Shown piece after piece: positions 17,230-24,420 of a stretch of 34,289 bases of DNA. A program made the position numbers and the translations under genes. This DNA comes from JAVVEG01 sp041689205 (lineage in GTDB: Bacteria > Pseudomonadota > Gammaproteobacteria > Pseudomonadales > Pseudohongiellaceae): positions 1 to 34,289 of the forward strand of contig JBDNGQ010000212.1 of assembly GCA_041689205.1 (NCBI GenBank), written 5' to 3'. The notes beneath the pieces were generated by a model that had not been told where the DNA came from, did no database searches, and was given only the letters and a program-made list of their open reading frames with translations. Position 1 is the first letter of the stretch; the number at the start of each line of letters is the position of its first letter.

Positions 17230-19266
17230 CTGCTGTTCAGGCTGCAGTCGCCAGATACCGAAAGGCAGGTGCCAGGGCTCGAGGCGCATCCACTGATCCT
17301 TGCCATACCAGTTCCAGGTATGGCCGGTAATCAGATCTTCACCCCTCATTACTGCATAATCAGGCAGCCCGAACTCCCAGATCGGTAATTCAAATCTGGC
17401 TTCCTGAGCACGGTGGGGATCCAGATTGATCGCAATCAAAATAAAATTAGCGAGATCAGCCGTGCGTTTGCCGAAATAAAGTATCTGATCATTAAAGGCC
17501 TTGTAGGCCTGGAATCCCAAATGTGTCTGCAGTGCCGGGTTGTTGCGGCGGATTCGGTTCAGATGAGTAATCTCTGCCACAATATTGCCAGGCGCATGAT
17601 AATTTCGCGGTTTAATCTGGTATTTTTCCGAGTCTATATATTCCTCTTTGCCTGGTACCTGCGCTGCTTCACACAGCTCAAAGCCGGAGTACATACCCCA
17701 GGAACCTGAACCCATGGCCGCCAGCGCGGCCCGGATTAGAAAACCAGCGCGCCCGGATTCATGTAGAAAATACGGATTGATATCCGGGGTATTCACAAAG
17801 AAATTGGGCCGATAACAATCGCGCCATGGGCGCTGATTAAGTTCAGTGAAATAACTCTGCAACTCCTCTTTGGTATTACGCCAGGTGAAATAGGTATAGC
17901 TCTGACTGAAGCCCAGTTTGCCCAGTCGCGCCATCATTGCTGGTCGCGTGAAAGCTTCTGCCAGAAAAATAATCTGCGGATGAACGGTGCGAATATCGGC
18001 AATCAACCATTCCCAGAAAGGCATAGCCTTAGTATGAGGATTATCCACCCGAAACAGTGTTACCCCGCGCTCTACCCAGTCAAGAATCACATCGCGCAGA
18101 GCCAGCCACAGAGACGGCAGCGCGTCGGCTGCATAAAAATTGACGTTGACGATATCTTCGTATTTTTTGGGCGGATTTTCCGCATAACGGATGGTGCCGT
18201 CCGGCCGCCAGCTGAACCAGCCGGGATGCTCTTCCAGCCAATGATGATCCGGCGAGCACTGAATGGCAAAATCCAGCGCTATCTCGATCTTGTGTGCCCG
18301 GGCGGCGCTGACCAGTTGCTGAAAATCATCAGCATCACCCAACTCGGGATGAAACGCTTCGTGTCCGCCTTCGGGACCGCCTATCGCATAGGGACTGCCA
18401 GGATCTTCCGGCGCTGCCTGCAAAGCATTATTGCGGCCTTTGCGATGCGTGCGACCAATGGGATGTATCGGCGGAAAATACAAGACATCGAATCCCATCG
18501 CGGCGATTTCAGGAATGCGCTTGATGACATCCAAAAAGGTGCCATGTCGCTGCGGATCATCAGTTTCTGAGCGCGGAAAAAGTTCGTACCAGCTGGAGTA
18601 TTCCGCAGCACGTCGGTCCACATCAACGGGGTAAGAGATACTGCGCAGCCGGTGCGGATGCGCTTCGATATTCAGCACCGCATGAAAGGTTTCGGGTGCC
18701 AGCAGCAGCGTGACTTTATCGTCCACCGACTGTATCGCATTCAGACGCTGCAGCAGATCTCTCAGCGTCTCCTGCAGTCGGCTTATTTCGGCATTATGCG
18801 CTTCTGCGCTGGCAGCTTCATTGAGCAGACCGGCGCCTTCCTGCAACTCCAGATCGATGTTGATGCCGGCTTCAAATTTCTTCTTCAGCTCATCACAATA
18901 ACTGGCATACGGATCTATCCACGCTTCGATCGCAAACTCGACGCGTCCACACTGCTGCGGAGTAAACTCCGCCTGCCAGTGATCATTGCCAGGATTATCG
19001 AGTGCAACCTTTTGCCAGCTCTGTTCAGCCATCTCGCGCCAGAGCAGTTGACCGCCCAGCTGATCATGTCCATCGGCAAATATTACTGCACTGACCGTTA
19101 CCGGTTTACCTGCTATTGCCTTAGCTGCGAAACGTCCCGCTTCAATGACAGGTTGTACTGACTCAATCGCAATGCGTGGAGATGCCATCGCGTTCTCGAC
19201 GGTGAGAACAGCGGCTGCAGGATATTTATTTGCATAAAAAGAATTATTACCTGGGGCTAAAGTCAT
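17227..19266 (-). CDS. glgE: alpha-1,4-glucan:maltose-1-phosphate maltosyltransferase
   Basis: GH13 subfamily 3 enzyme that extends alpha-glucan using maltose-1-phosphate from the TreS/maltokinase fusion. The 679-residue protein has an N-terminal beta-domain (ASPRIAIESVQPVIEAGRFA), a helical segment with AGINIDLELQEGA, then the barrel. Catalytic residues are Asp408 in LFRVDNPHTK, Glu437 in FLAEAFTRP and Asp495 in VNTPDINP. ATG 19266 is chosen because AGGAG (19280-19276) lies 9 bases upstream; the internal MASPRIAIE is the alternative. First gene of the minus-strand operon. Its stop seems to interrupt a repeat-encoded tail. Confidence 0.95.
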   Translation of the reverse strand: MTLAPGNNSFYANKYPAAAVLTVENAMASPRIAIESVQPVIEAGRFAAKAIAGKPVTVSAVIFADGHDQLGGQLLWREMAEQSWQKVALDNPGNDHWQAEFTPQQCGRVEFAIEAWIDPYASYCDELKKKFEAGINIDLELQEGAGLLNEAASAEAHNAEISRLQETLRDLLQRLNAIQSVDDKVTLLLAPETFHAVLNIEAHPHRLRSISYPVDVDRRAAEYSSWYELFPRSETDDPQRHGTFLDVIKRIPEIAAMGFDVLYFPPIHPIGRTHRKGRNNALQAAPEDPGSPYAIGGPEGGHEAFHPELGDADDFQQLVSAARAHKIEIALDFAIQCSPDHHWLEEHPGWFSWRPDGTIRYAENPPKKYEDIVNVNFYAADALPSLWLALRDVILDWVERGVTLFRVDNPHTKAMPFWEWLIADIRTVHPQIIFLAEAFTRPAMMARLGKLGFSQSYTYFTWRNTKEELQSYFTELNQRPWRDCYRPNFFVNTPDINPYFLHESGRAGFLIRAALAAMGSGSWGMYSGFELCEAAQVPGKEEYIDSEKYQIKPRNYHAPGNIVAEITHLNRIRRNNPALQTHLGFQAYKAFNDQILYFGKRTADLANFILIAINLDPHRAQEARFELPIWEFGLPDYAVMRGEDLITGHTWNWYGKDQWMRLEPWHLPFGIWRLQPEQQ

Positions 19267-19294
19267 CGGCTTAAACTCCTGAGGCGGGTCGCAG

Positions 19295-19323
19295 GGAATA
19301 GTCTGATCGTTAAAGGAATAGTC
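19295..19323 (-). repeat. paired 9-base direct repeats, exactly 20 bases apart, in the glgE leader
   Basis: GGAATAGTC occurs at 19295-19303 and again at 19315-19323 (GACTATTCC on the coding strand). The 20-base period is about two helical turns, as for side-by-side regulator sites. The meaning is inferred. Confidence 0.55.
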
Positions 19324-19348
19324 AGGCGGTGAAACAGGCGATCAGACT
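19300..19348 (-). promoter_or_regulatory. 10-bp perfect inverted repeat in the glgE leader
   Basis: AGTCTGATCG (19300-19309) and CGATCAGACT (19339-19348) are perfect complements separated by 29 bases. In the glgE transcript they could form a 10-bp stem ending about 33 bases before the ATG, or in DNA they could bind a dimeric regulator. There is no T-run, so it is not a simple terminator. Confidence 0.5.
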
Positions 19349-19367
19349 TCGCCCTTTCTGGAACATA

Positions 19368-19395
19368 ATTCTGCGATAACTAAATTAATTTTCAA
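19368..19395 (-). promoter_or_regulatory. glgE: candidate sigma-70-type promoter for glgE operon
   Basis: On the minus strand TTGAAA (19395-19390) and CAGAAT (19373-19368) are 16 bases apart. The -35 matches consensus well and the -10 only moderately. A start near 19361 would place the inverted repeat inside a leader of about 95 bases. This is by-eye pattern matching only. Confidence 0.3.
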
Positions 19396-19609
19396 AAAAT
19401 GGATGGATGAAGTAGAAATGTTCTGACTCAACAAATCCAAGCCAGATGCACTGCCAGAAGCATCCGCAGCGCTTTGCTGATGGAGAGCTGCCGCCACGCG
19501 ATGACACTGGCAGCGGGCGGCAACAGTCTCCGGTATAACTGGGTGAGCTGCGCAGATAGTCATTCAGGTACAGCCCTTCCCTGCTGGCCTTTCGAGAACC
19601 GCAAAGCTG

Positions 19610-20104
19610 CTAAAGTTTCTGCTTTAATTCGCTCATCTGTTGCCCGAGCGCTTCCAGATCAAGCGAAGACTTTTTGGCTTTGGGGAACATTTCTTCTTCC
19701 TCTTCCTCAACATGGTGCTCAATCAATTCTTTGAGCACATGCACCTTACTGTCAAACAGCTTCTCATCACCTTTCATGGCCTGTATCTGCTTCATCAATT
19801 CCTTGGCGCTGCTGTGCTCGACAATGGCCTCGTTAACCATTTCTTCGCTGCCTTTCAACTCTTTTTTTAAAGTTGGATAGAATATTTTCTCTTCAATAGC
19901 CATGTGTTTCTCAAGCTGCTGACAAATCTTGTCAGCCAGCTTCTTTTTCTGTGTCGTACTGCCATCGCCAAGATTCTCGAATTCCTCGAAACCTCTTTCT
20001 ACTTCGCGATGCTCACTGACGAGCATACTGATAGCGTCATCGGTGGGAGGCGCGGTTTCTCTGTTGGATTTGTTGGTAGATGAATTGGTATGAGTGCGTG
20101 GCAT
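19610..20104 (-). CDS. hemerythrin HHE-domain protein
   Basis: A 164-residue cytoplasmic four-helix protein with the di-iron ligands of the hemerythrin family visible in order: His32 (SEHREVE), His67 and Glu71 (EKHMAIEEKIFYP), His97 (VEHSSAKEL), and His130/His131 with Glu135 (IEHHVEEEEEEMFP). An N-terminal hydrophilic Asn/Ser/Thr-rich segment of about 20 residues precedes the domain. ATG 20104 has AGAGGA upstream with a 6-base gap. Proteins of this group are linked to oxygen, nitric oxide or iron stress; the exact role is unknown. It is transcribed divergently from the PRC-barrel gene. Confidence 0.9.
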   Translation of the reverse strand: MPRTHTNSSTNKSNRETAPPTDDAISMLVSEHREVERGFEEFENLGDGSTTQKKKLADKICQQLEKHMAIEEKIFYPTLKKELKGSEEMVNEAIVEHSSAKELMKQIQAMKGDEKLFDSKVHVLKELIEHHVEEEEEEMFPKAKKSSLDLEALGQQMSELKQKL

Positions 20105-20427
20105 AGGTCATCCTCTCTTAGTTAATGTCTCAGGTCAGAACGCATATTTAGCTGCAGAACTAAAGCAACAGCATCCGTATTGTGATTACGGAAAATAAAG
20201 CTTTCCTGTGAATTTCATCATGCATCGTAGCTACTCTGACCTCTGTGCGCTTTCACACGTCCCGCTGGTTTTGTGACGTACCCGGAAAGCGCCAGGTAAA
20301 AACTGTGTGTTTGACTTCGCACAGACTAATTCAGAGCGGATCTCTTAAATACGTGAGGCCTCTTGCAGACGCTCCGTCATTAAGGCACTGCAATCATTTA
20401 ACCATCTATCTTTATCGGGAGATCCGT
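20105..20427. promoter_or_regulatory. divergent intergenic region between hemerythrin and PRC-barrel genes
   Basis: This 323-base region should carry promoters in both directions. It contains one clear dyad: TCCGTA (20174-20179) and TACGGA (20187-20192) around a 7-base centre, of the size and form of an operator. No convincing -35/-10 pair stood out. The frame that runs through it into the PRC gene from 20245 has no ribosome site or recognisable protein sequence and is not considered coding. Confidence 0.5.
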
Positions 20428-20871
20428 ATGAACTATGAAAATCGTGACACCTATGGCATGTACAAATCCACCGGCGACAATGTTGGACCGGGTCCAGGGC
20501 TCATGGGTGCCAACACTCTTATTGGTAACGACGTCGCCAATATGAACAGCGATGATCTTGGCAGCATCAAGGAGATCATGCTGGATATGCAAACCGGTCG
20601 CATTGCCTACGCGGTACTTACGTTTGGGGGCGTCTTCGGAATGGGTGAGAAGCTGTTCGCGGTGCCATGGACTGCATTGAAGCTAAATACGCACGATAAG
20701 CGCTTCGAACTGAACGTCGATAAAGACCAACTTGAGAATGCGCCTGGGTTCAACAAGGACAGATGGCCAGACATGGCCGATATGACCTGGGAAAAGGAGA
20801 TTCATGAGTATTATGGCACGAAGCCCTATTCTCAATCTGAAACTACCCGCCGCGGTGACACCGCGTTCTAA
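20428..20871 (+). CDS. PRC-barrel domain protein
   Basis: A 147-residue soluble protein with a single PRC-barrel: GANTLIGNDVANMNSDDLGS, IKEIMLDMQTGRIAYAVLTFGG and GMGEKLFAVPWTALKLN followed by FELNVDKDQLENAPGF. The tail DMTWEKEIHEYYGTKPY is typical of the stress-associated subgroup. ATG 20428 is chosen because GGGAGA (20417-20422) precedes it; the open frame extends upstream to 20245 without support. PRC-barrel proteins of this subgroup occur next to CsbD, BON and YqjD-type genes, as here. Molecular function is unknown. Confidence 0.88.
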   Translation: MNYENRDTYGMYKSTGDNVGPGPGLMGANTLIGNDVANMNSDDLGSIKEIMLDMQTGRIAYAVLTFGGVFGMGEKLFAVPWTALKLNTHDKRFELNVDKDQLENAPGFNKDRWPDMADMTWEKEIHEYYGTKPYSQSETTRRGDTAF

Positions 20872-20920
20872 GCATCTTGACATGCCCGGTTCGCCAGTCG
20901 ACCTGGTTGAGCCGGCTGCC

Positions 20921-21118
20921 TTAGTTCGACTCCTGGTTTGATTCCCGGCCTAAGTGATCTGCCACATAGGCATTACGCTCACCCATCGGTTTCGACTTCC
21001 CTATGGTGGTATCCTCTGCAGTCTGGTGTTCTATTTCCGCATTGATAGCGGCACCCAGAAGAATCAAAAATGAAGTCAGGTATAACCACAATAAGAAAAT
21101 TACCACTCCAATTGTCCG
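20921..21118 (-). pseudogene. C-terminal remnant of a YihY/BrkB-family membrane protein gene
   Basis: The minus-strand frame reads RTIGVVIFLLWLYLTSFLIL, then LLGAAINAEIEHQTAEDTTI and PMGERNAYVADHLG. This is the last transmembrane helix and conserved tail of YihY/UPF0761 proteins, which are normally about 300 residues. A TAA at 21121-21119 in the same frame precedes it. The sequence further upstream (21122-21230) shows no YihY sequence and belongs to the leader of the next gene. Only about 65 codons survive, so this is a decayed gene fragment. Confidence 0.8.
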
Positions 21119-21230
21119 TTAGTTGGCGCACGGACATCAGCAACCGTGGTTGTGCTATGCTCGGTTTGCTCCTTATGTTTTCTAACTTCTGGATTAATCG
21201 TTCGCGACGCAATCGCAATGAGAGGTAATC

Positions 21231-21590
21231 ATGCAAAACCCAAATGATACTAACGGCACAAGTGGAACCACTGGTCATCAGGCAGACCAGGCCAGGCGAA
21301 ACATTAATGAAACGCAGCGCAGTGCGCATGAAGCAATAGATACAGTGACAGGAAAAGTTCATCCTGCAGTGGATCAGGTAGCATCCAAAGTGCATTCGGC
21401 AACGGATAATCTGGCCGGAGCAGCCAGTCATGCGGCTGATCGGCTGGAGCGAAGAAGCGAAGAGTTTATGGACTCACAGGCAGAGCTGCTTGAGAACATC
21501 CGTGATTATACCCATCAGAAACCAATAACAGCGCTGGGTATCGCCGTTGGTGCTGGCTTTATATTGAGCCTGTTGCTGCGCAAGAGTTAG
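21231..21590 (+). CDS. DUF883 / YqjD-ElaB-like membrane-anchored protein
   Basis: A 119-residue protein with a long hydrophilic, Ala/His/Asp-rich helical part (residues about 15-90) and a single C-terminal membrane anchor, DYTHQKPITALGIAVGAGFI followed by LSLLLRKS. This matches the YqjD/ElaB family, inner-membrane proteins that in E. coli associate with ribosomes in stationary phase. ATG 21231 has GAGAGG at 21220-21225. It is first in a three-gene set resembling yqjD-yqjE-yqjK. Confidence 0.85.
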   Translation: MQNPNDTNGTSGTTGHQADQARRNINETQRSAHEAIDTVTGKVHPAVDQVASKVHSATDNLAGAASHAADRLERRSEEFMDSQAELLENIRDYTHQKPITALGIAVGAGFILSLLLRKS

Positions 21591-21615
21591 CCTAAGGAGC
21601 CTGAGGAGGTAGCCC

Positions 21616-22080
21616 ATGCCAGATCCAGTCAGAACTGCGCCCGAAGAGGGCGTGCCCCGCAAGTCTACGGACACATTGTCTGCAGAACCTGTGCGCAAGT
21701 CTTCGCGGGCAGCCACTGGCACTATGGAGCGAGTCAGAACATTGTGGAATGACCTCAGCCACCTTCTGCATGATCAGTTCGAACTGGTAGCACTGGAAAC
21801 TCAAAGAGCGGCGCTGAGTCTGGTCGCTATGCTGGTCTGGGGGCTGGTAGTGGGACTGCTGCTGGCCACTGCATGGCTGGGCATTATGGCCGCCATCGTG
21901 TTGTTTTTAATCGCGCTTGGACTGGCGGCGAGTCTGGCAATATTGCTGGTCGTGGTATTAAACCTCGTGGGAGCCGGAATCAGCGCACTGGTGATCCGGA
22001 AGAAAAGTAAGTACCTACTCTACCCTGCAACCGTACGCAGCTTGAAATCCCAAACCAGTAGCCGCAGGGAGGAATCATGA
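21616..22080 (+). CDS. YqjE-like phage-holin-family membrane protein
   Basis: A 154-residue protein. An N-terminal hydrophilic region (about 35 residues) is followed by an amphipathic segment (LWNDLSHLLHDQFELVALET) and two strong transmembrane helices (LVAMLVWGLVVGLLLATAWL and IMAAIVLFLIALGLAASLAI), then a basic tail. This is the layout of the holin-X/YqjE family (DUF1469). ATG 21616 follows a near-perfect AGGAGGT at 21604-21610. It overlaps the next gene by ATGA. Despite the family name there is no phage context. Confidence 0.85.
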   Translation: MPDPVRTAPEEGVPRKSTDTLSAEPVRKSSRAATGTMERVRTLWNDLSHLLHDQFELVALETQRAALSLVAMLVWGLVVGLLLATAWLGIMAAIVLFLIALGLAASLAILLVVVLNLVGAGISALVIRKKSKYLLYPATVRSLKSQTSSRREES

Positions 22081-22598
22081 GCTCAGAAAAATCCTCAAGC
22101 CTGGACAAGCAGATCAGCGAACTGGAAGAGCGGATCAGGCTTCGCCGCACTTCATCAAGCCAACACCTTGAAGAATTACAGAGCACGGTAAGTGATCGCA
22201 TCAAAAGGTCAAAGCGCAACTTTCACGATAAGCTGTCAGCGCCGGGAAGCCTGCTGACAGCTTTCGGTATTGGATTTATTCTGGACCGCATATTGGCTCC
22301 GCGCTCGTCTTCAAAAAAATCCGCCAAAGCGCAGGAAAATGAACAATCAAAAGCCGACAGCCAACAGCAGAAGAAAGTTGAGCCGAAGAGTATGCTCGAT
22401 CGTATTAAAACTACTATAACCCTGGGCACTGCAACTGCCGCCCTGCTGTCTCGGGTTGATGACTATATGGACAAAGTAAAACAGAAACCGGCCAGATCCA
22501 CCGCCAGGCGGCAGCGAGCCGCAGGTGAGCATGCGGTAACTCCACCATCCCCGACTCCAGCCGTGAGCCCGGATAGCTCCGGCCAACTTCGCCACTGA
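22077..22598 (+). CDS. hypothetical third gene of the YqjDE-like operon
   Basis: A 173-residue protein. The N-terminal 50 residues are a charged helix (SLDKQISELEERIRLRR then HLEELQSTVSDRIKRSKRNF), similar in type to DUF3618/YqjK-like proteins. A short hydrophobic segment APGSLLTAFGIGFILDRILA is followed by Lys/Gln/Ser-rich linkers, SMLDRIKTTITLGTATAALL and a Pro/Ser-rich tail. The start overlaps the previous stop (ATGA) with GGGAGG just upstream, so coupling is likely. I cannot assign a function; position suggests a membrane-associated partner of the two proteins before it. Confidence 0.75.
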   Translation: MSSEKSSSLDKQISELEERIRLRRTSSSQHLEELQSTVSDRIKRSKRNFHDKLSAPGSLLTAFGIGFILDRILAPRSSSKKSAKAQENEQSKADSQQQKKVEPKSMLDRIKTTITLGTATAALLSRVDDYMDKVKQKPARSTARRQRAAGEHAVTPPSPTPAVSPDSSGQLRH

Positions 22599-22698
22599 TC
22601 TTTCCCTATGTTCGAAAGCGCACGGACGTTCCACTGCCGCGCTGGCAATGTAATCTTCCTACCATGTTTTATTTTTGGTTAATTTGCGGAGGTATGTG

Positions 22699-22911
22699 AT
22701 GGGTCTTTTTTCATCTGATCAAGCTAAAGGCAAGTGGAAGCAGAATGTTGGTGCGGCCAAAGTACAATGGGGCAAACTGACTGAAGACGAATTGATGCAG
22801 ACTGAAGGTAAGTCAGAAAAGCTGGCTGGCAAAATTCAGGAGAAGTACGGCATTGCCAAAGACGAAGCTAAAAAACAGGCTGATGATTTCCTCACTAAAA
22901 TCAAGCATTGA
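22699..22911 (+). CDS. CsbD-family stress protein
   Basis: A 70-residue hydrophilic helical protein: DQAKGKWKQNVGAAKVQWGK, LTEDELMQTEGKSEKLAGKI and QEKYGIAKDEAKKQADDF are the CsbD signature. ATG 22699 has GGAGG at 22688-22692 with a 6-base gap. A TTG-initiated extension from 22675 runs through this ribosome site and is rejected. CsbD proteins are general-stress genes in many bacteria; their biochemical role is unknown. Confidence 0.92.
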   Translation: MGLFSSDQAKGKWKQNVGAAKVQWGKLTEDELMQTEGKSEKLAGKIQEKYGIAKDEAKKQADDFLTKIKH

Positions 22912-22943
22912 GATTAACGCCCGCCAGAGCTACGGAGAAAATC

Positions 22944-23867
22944 ATGATTCTTTATGAAAACAGGCGCAACGCGTTCTCGCGGAATGTCATTCTCGTAACA
23001 AGCTCTGGCGTGGTTTTGCTTATCCTGATAGCAATCATTTCCATGGCTGGCGTGTTCGCTGCGGACAATGAATCTCAACAAGTGACGGATGCGAGACAAG
23101 AAACTCAGATTGCAACAACTTACAAACTGAGTCCTTATCTGCGTCAGAGCGATATTCAGGTCATCGTCAGAGATGGTACGGCGCTGTTAACTGGTGTGGT
23201 GCCAGAAGCGATCAACCGTGAACTGGCCGAAGAGATCGCGCTCGGCGTGGAAGGAATTCGAACTATTAACAACGAAATTGAAGTGCGAGCTGATTTTGAA
23301 ACGGCGCAACGCGATGAGGCCGCTGAACGCAGCTTTGCTGAGGTGATTGAGGATGCCGGCATAACCACAGCAGTGAAATCCAAGCTGCTCTGGAGTCGGC
23401 ACACCGATGGTATCGCGACCACTGTTGAAACACGGCGAGGTCACGTCACCCTGGAAGGGACTGCCAACACCCAGGCGACTAAAGATCTGGCAGGCATGCT
23501 GGCGCAAAATACCATGGGGGTAGTTGCCGTAGTTAACAATCTGCAGCTTCAAGCCGATACAGGTCTTCAAACCGATACTGATCAAAGGGCTGATGGCAAG
23601 ACTGCCGACAACCGGTCAGCCGAGCTTCGTAATGCGGCTGATGATGCCGGTGATGCAATTTCAGACGCTTGGATCACGACCAAAGTTAAATCCACCCTGC
23701 TGTACTCCACAAATGTGAGTGGCACCGCCATTAATGTGCATACCGATGACGGCGTGGTAACCCTGAGTGGCAAGGTGAATAATGAATCTGGCCAGGAATT
23801 GGCCATCGAGCTGGCCAGAAATGTTCGCGGCGTGAAACAGGTCAATGCACAAGATCTGACGTTCTAA
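22944..23867 (+). CDS. membrane-anchored triple-BON-domain protein (OsmY-like)
   Basis: A 307-residue protein with one N-terminal transmembrane segment (NVILVTSSGVVLLILIAIIS, residues about 12-35) that should export the rest to the periplasm. Three BON domains follow: about residues 50-110 (IQVIVRDGTALLTGVVPEAI), 135-205 (ITTAVKSKLLWSRHT and VETRRGHVTLEGTA) and 240-305 (ITTKVKSTLLYSTNV and VHTDDGVVTLSGKV). The second and third are closest to each other, suggesting duplication. ATG 22944 has GGAGA at 22934-22938; an in-frame TTG at 22908 overlapping csbD is rejected. BON proteins such as OsmY support envelope stability under osmotic stress. Confidence 0.9.
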   Translation: MILYENRRNAFSRNVILVTSSGVVLLILIAIISMAGVFAADNESQQVTDARQETQIATTYKLSPYLRQSDIQVIVRDGTALLTGVVPEAINRELAEEIALGVEGIRTINNEIEVRADFETAQRDEAAERSFAEVIEDAGITTAVKSKLLWSRHTDGIATTVETRRGHVTLEGTANTQATKDLAGMLAQNTMGVVAVVNNLQLQADTGLQTDTDQRADGKTADNRSAELRNAADDAGDAISDAWITTKVKSTLLYSTNVSGTAINVHTDDGVVTLSGKVNNESGQELAIELARNVRGVKQVNAQDLTF

Positions 23868-23877
23868 TTCCAAGAAT

Positions 23878-23935
23878 TTCAGCAGTTTTTGCTGAAGGAT
23901 CACCGTGCCGTCCCGCGCGTTGGTCCTTTTTTTTT
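23878..23935 (+). terminator. strong intrinsic terminator with an overlapping upstream hairpin
   Basis: The main stem pairs 23895-23908 with 23915-23928 (14 positions, one C:T mismatch and two G:T pairs) around a 6-base loop, and runs into T's at 23927-23935. Just before it TTCAGCA (23878-23884) and TGCTGAA (23890-23896) make a second 7-bp hairpin that shares two bases with the main stem, so the two compete. It ends the BON-protein transcript. Confidence 0.85.
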
Positions 23936-24093
23936 GTGCTTTGATTTGTATCTGGCATGCACGCTGACTTTTTAGCAGAACAAACGCACTGTCCTCAAAC
24001 TGATAGTGCTGTACCGTACAGACACCTTTCCAGCAGGGCATCTATCCTGAAATAGGACAAACAAGTTCCAGATTCACAACAGGAGATGCGGCT

Positions 24094-24240
24094 ATGTTGG
24101 AAACAATTGCGGTTATTTTATTAATCCTCTGGGTACTGGGGTTGGTTTCCTCCACTACTGTCGGTGGCTTTATCCATGTGTTACTGGTGCTGGCAGTAAT
24201 TGTTATTCTGGTACGAGTAATCCAGGGCAGACGCTTGTAG
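24094..24240 (+). CDS. Lmo0937-family small membrane protein
   Basis: A 48-residue protein, MLETIAVILLILWVLGLVSS then TTVGGFIHVLLVLAVIVILV and RVIQGRRL. Two hydrophobic helices flank a Thr-Val-Gly-Gly turn with a basic end, the exact layout of the Lmo0937/DUF5670 family. AGGAG at 24081-24085 sits 8 bases before ATG 24094. It lies between two terminators and is probably its own transcript. These small proteins accompany CsbD, PRC and BON genes in many bacteria; function unknown. Confidence 0.88.
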   Translation: MLETIAVILLILWVLGLVSSTTVGGFIHVLLVLAVIVILVRVIQGRRL

Positions 24241-24303
24241 AAGCAACCACTTGCTTTTCACTTGTAAAGATTTTTCCAGAGCCCGCAGCTGCGGGCTTTT
24301 TTT
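24241..24303 (+). terminator. tandem intrinsic terminators after the small membrane gene
   Basis: AGCCCGCAG (24280-24288) and CTGCGGGCT (24289-24297) form a perfect 18-base palindrome followed by seven T's (24297-24303). Upstream, AAGCAA (24241-24246) and TTGCTT (24251-24256) with TT following make a smaller hairpin directly after the stop codon. The second is a textbook terminator. Confidence 0.88.
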
Positions 24304-24420
24304 ATTCATAGTTAGACCTCAACTTGATTGCCTGAAGCATTTTCTCAAATGCATTTTCCTGCCGGATATGACAAGCTGCACCGTCTTTGTCTACCTATCA
24401 CTGAAAGGAGCAGATTTTAA

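Larger units (their letters stand above)
19267..19609. promoter_or_regulatory. glgE leader and upstream region, no gene
   Basis: This 343-base gap contains the presumed glgE promoter and leader on the minus strand. Its left part holds the ribosome site, two direct repeats and a long inverted repeat listed separately. An AT-rich stretch lies at 19361-19400. From about 19420 to 19609 nothing recognisable was found. Confidence 0.6.

Noticed and set aside
17118..17306. N-terminal extension of TreS up to 17306
   Set aside because: It overlaps glgE, is a Lys/Gln-rich translation of the 15-base repeat region, and family members begin at the MPRKNRN position.
19342..19563. A 73-codon open frame on the - strand upstream of glgE
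   Set aside because: No ribosome site or recognisable motif, and it runs across the likely promoter region.
20210..20239. AlgU/RpoE-like promoter GAATTT ... TCTGA before the PRC-barrel gene
   Set aside because: The spacing is 19 bases, outside the usual 16-17, and the -35 half is poor.
21616..22080. Holin-family protein as a sign of prophage
   Set aside because: No phage genes are nearby; the gene is the YqjE-like member of a chromosomal stress operon.
24009..24021. Palindrome CTGTACCGTACAG as a possible LexA (SOS) box
   Set aside because: Only 5 bases separate the CTGT and ACAG halves; the gammaproteobacterial box needs 8. It may be chance or another regulator's site.
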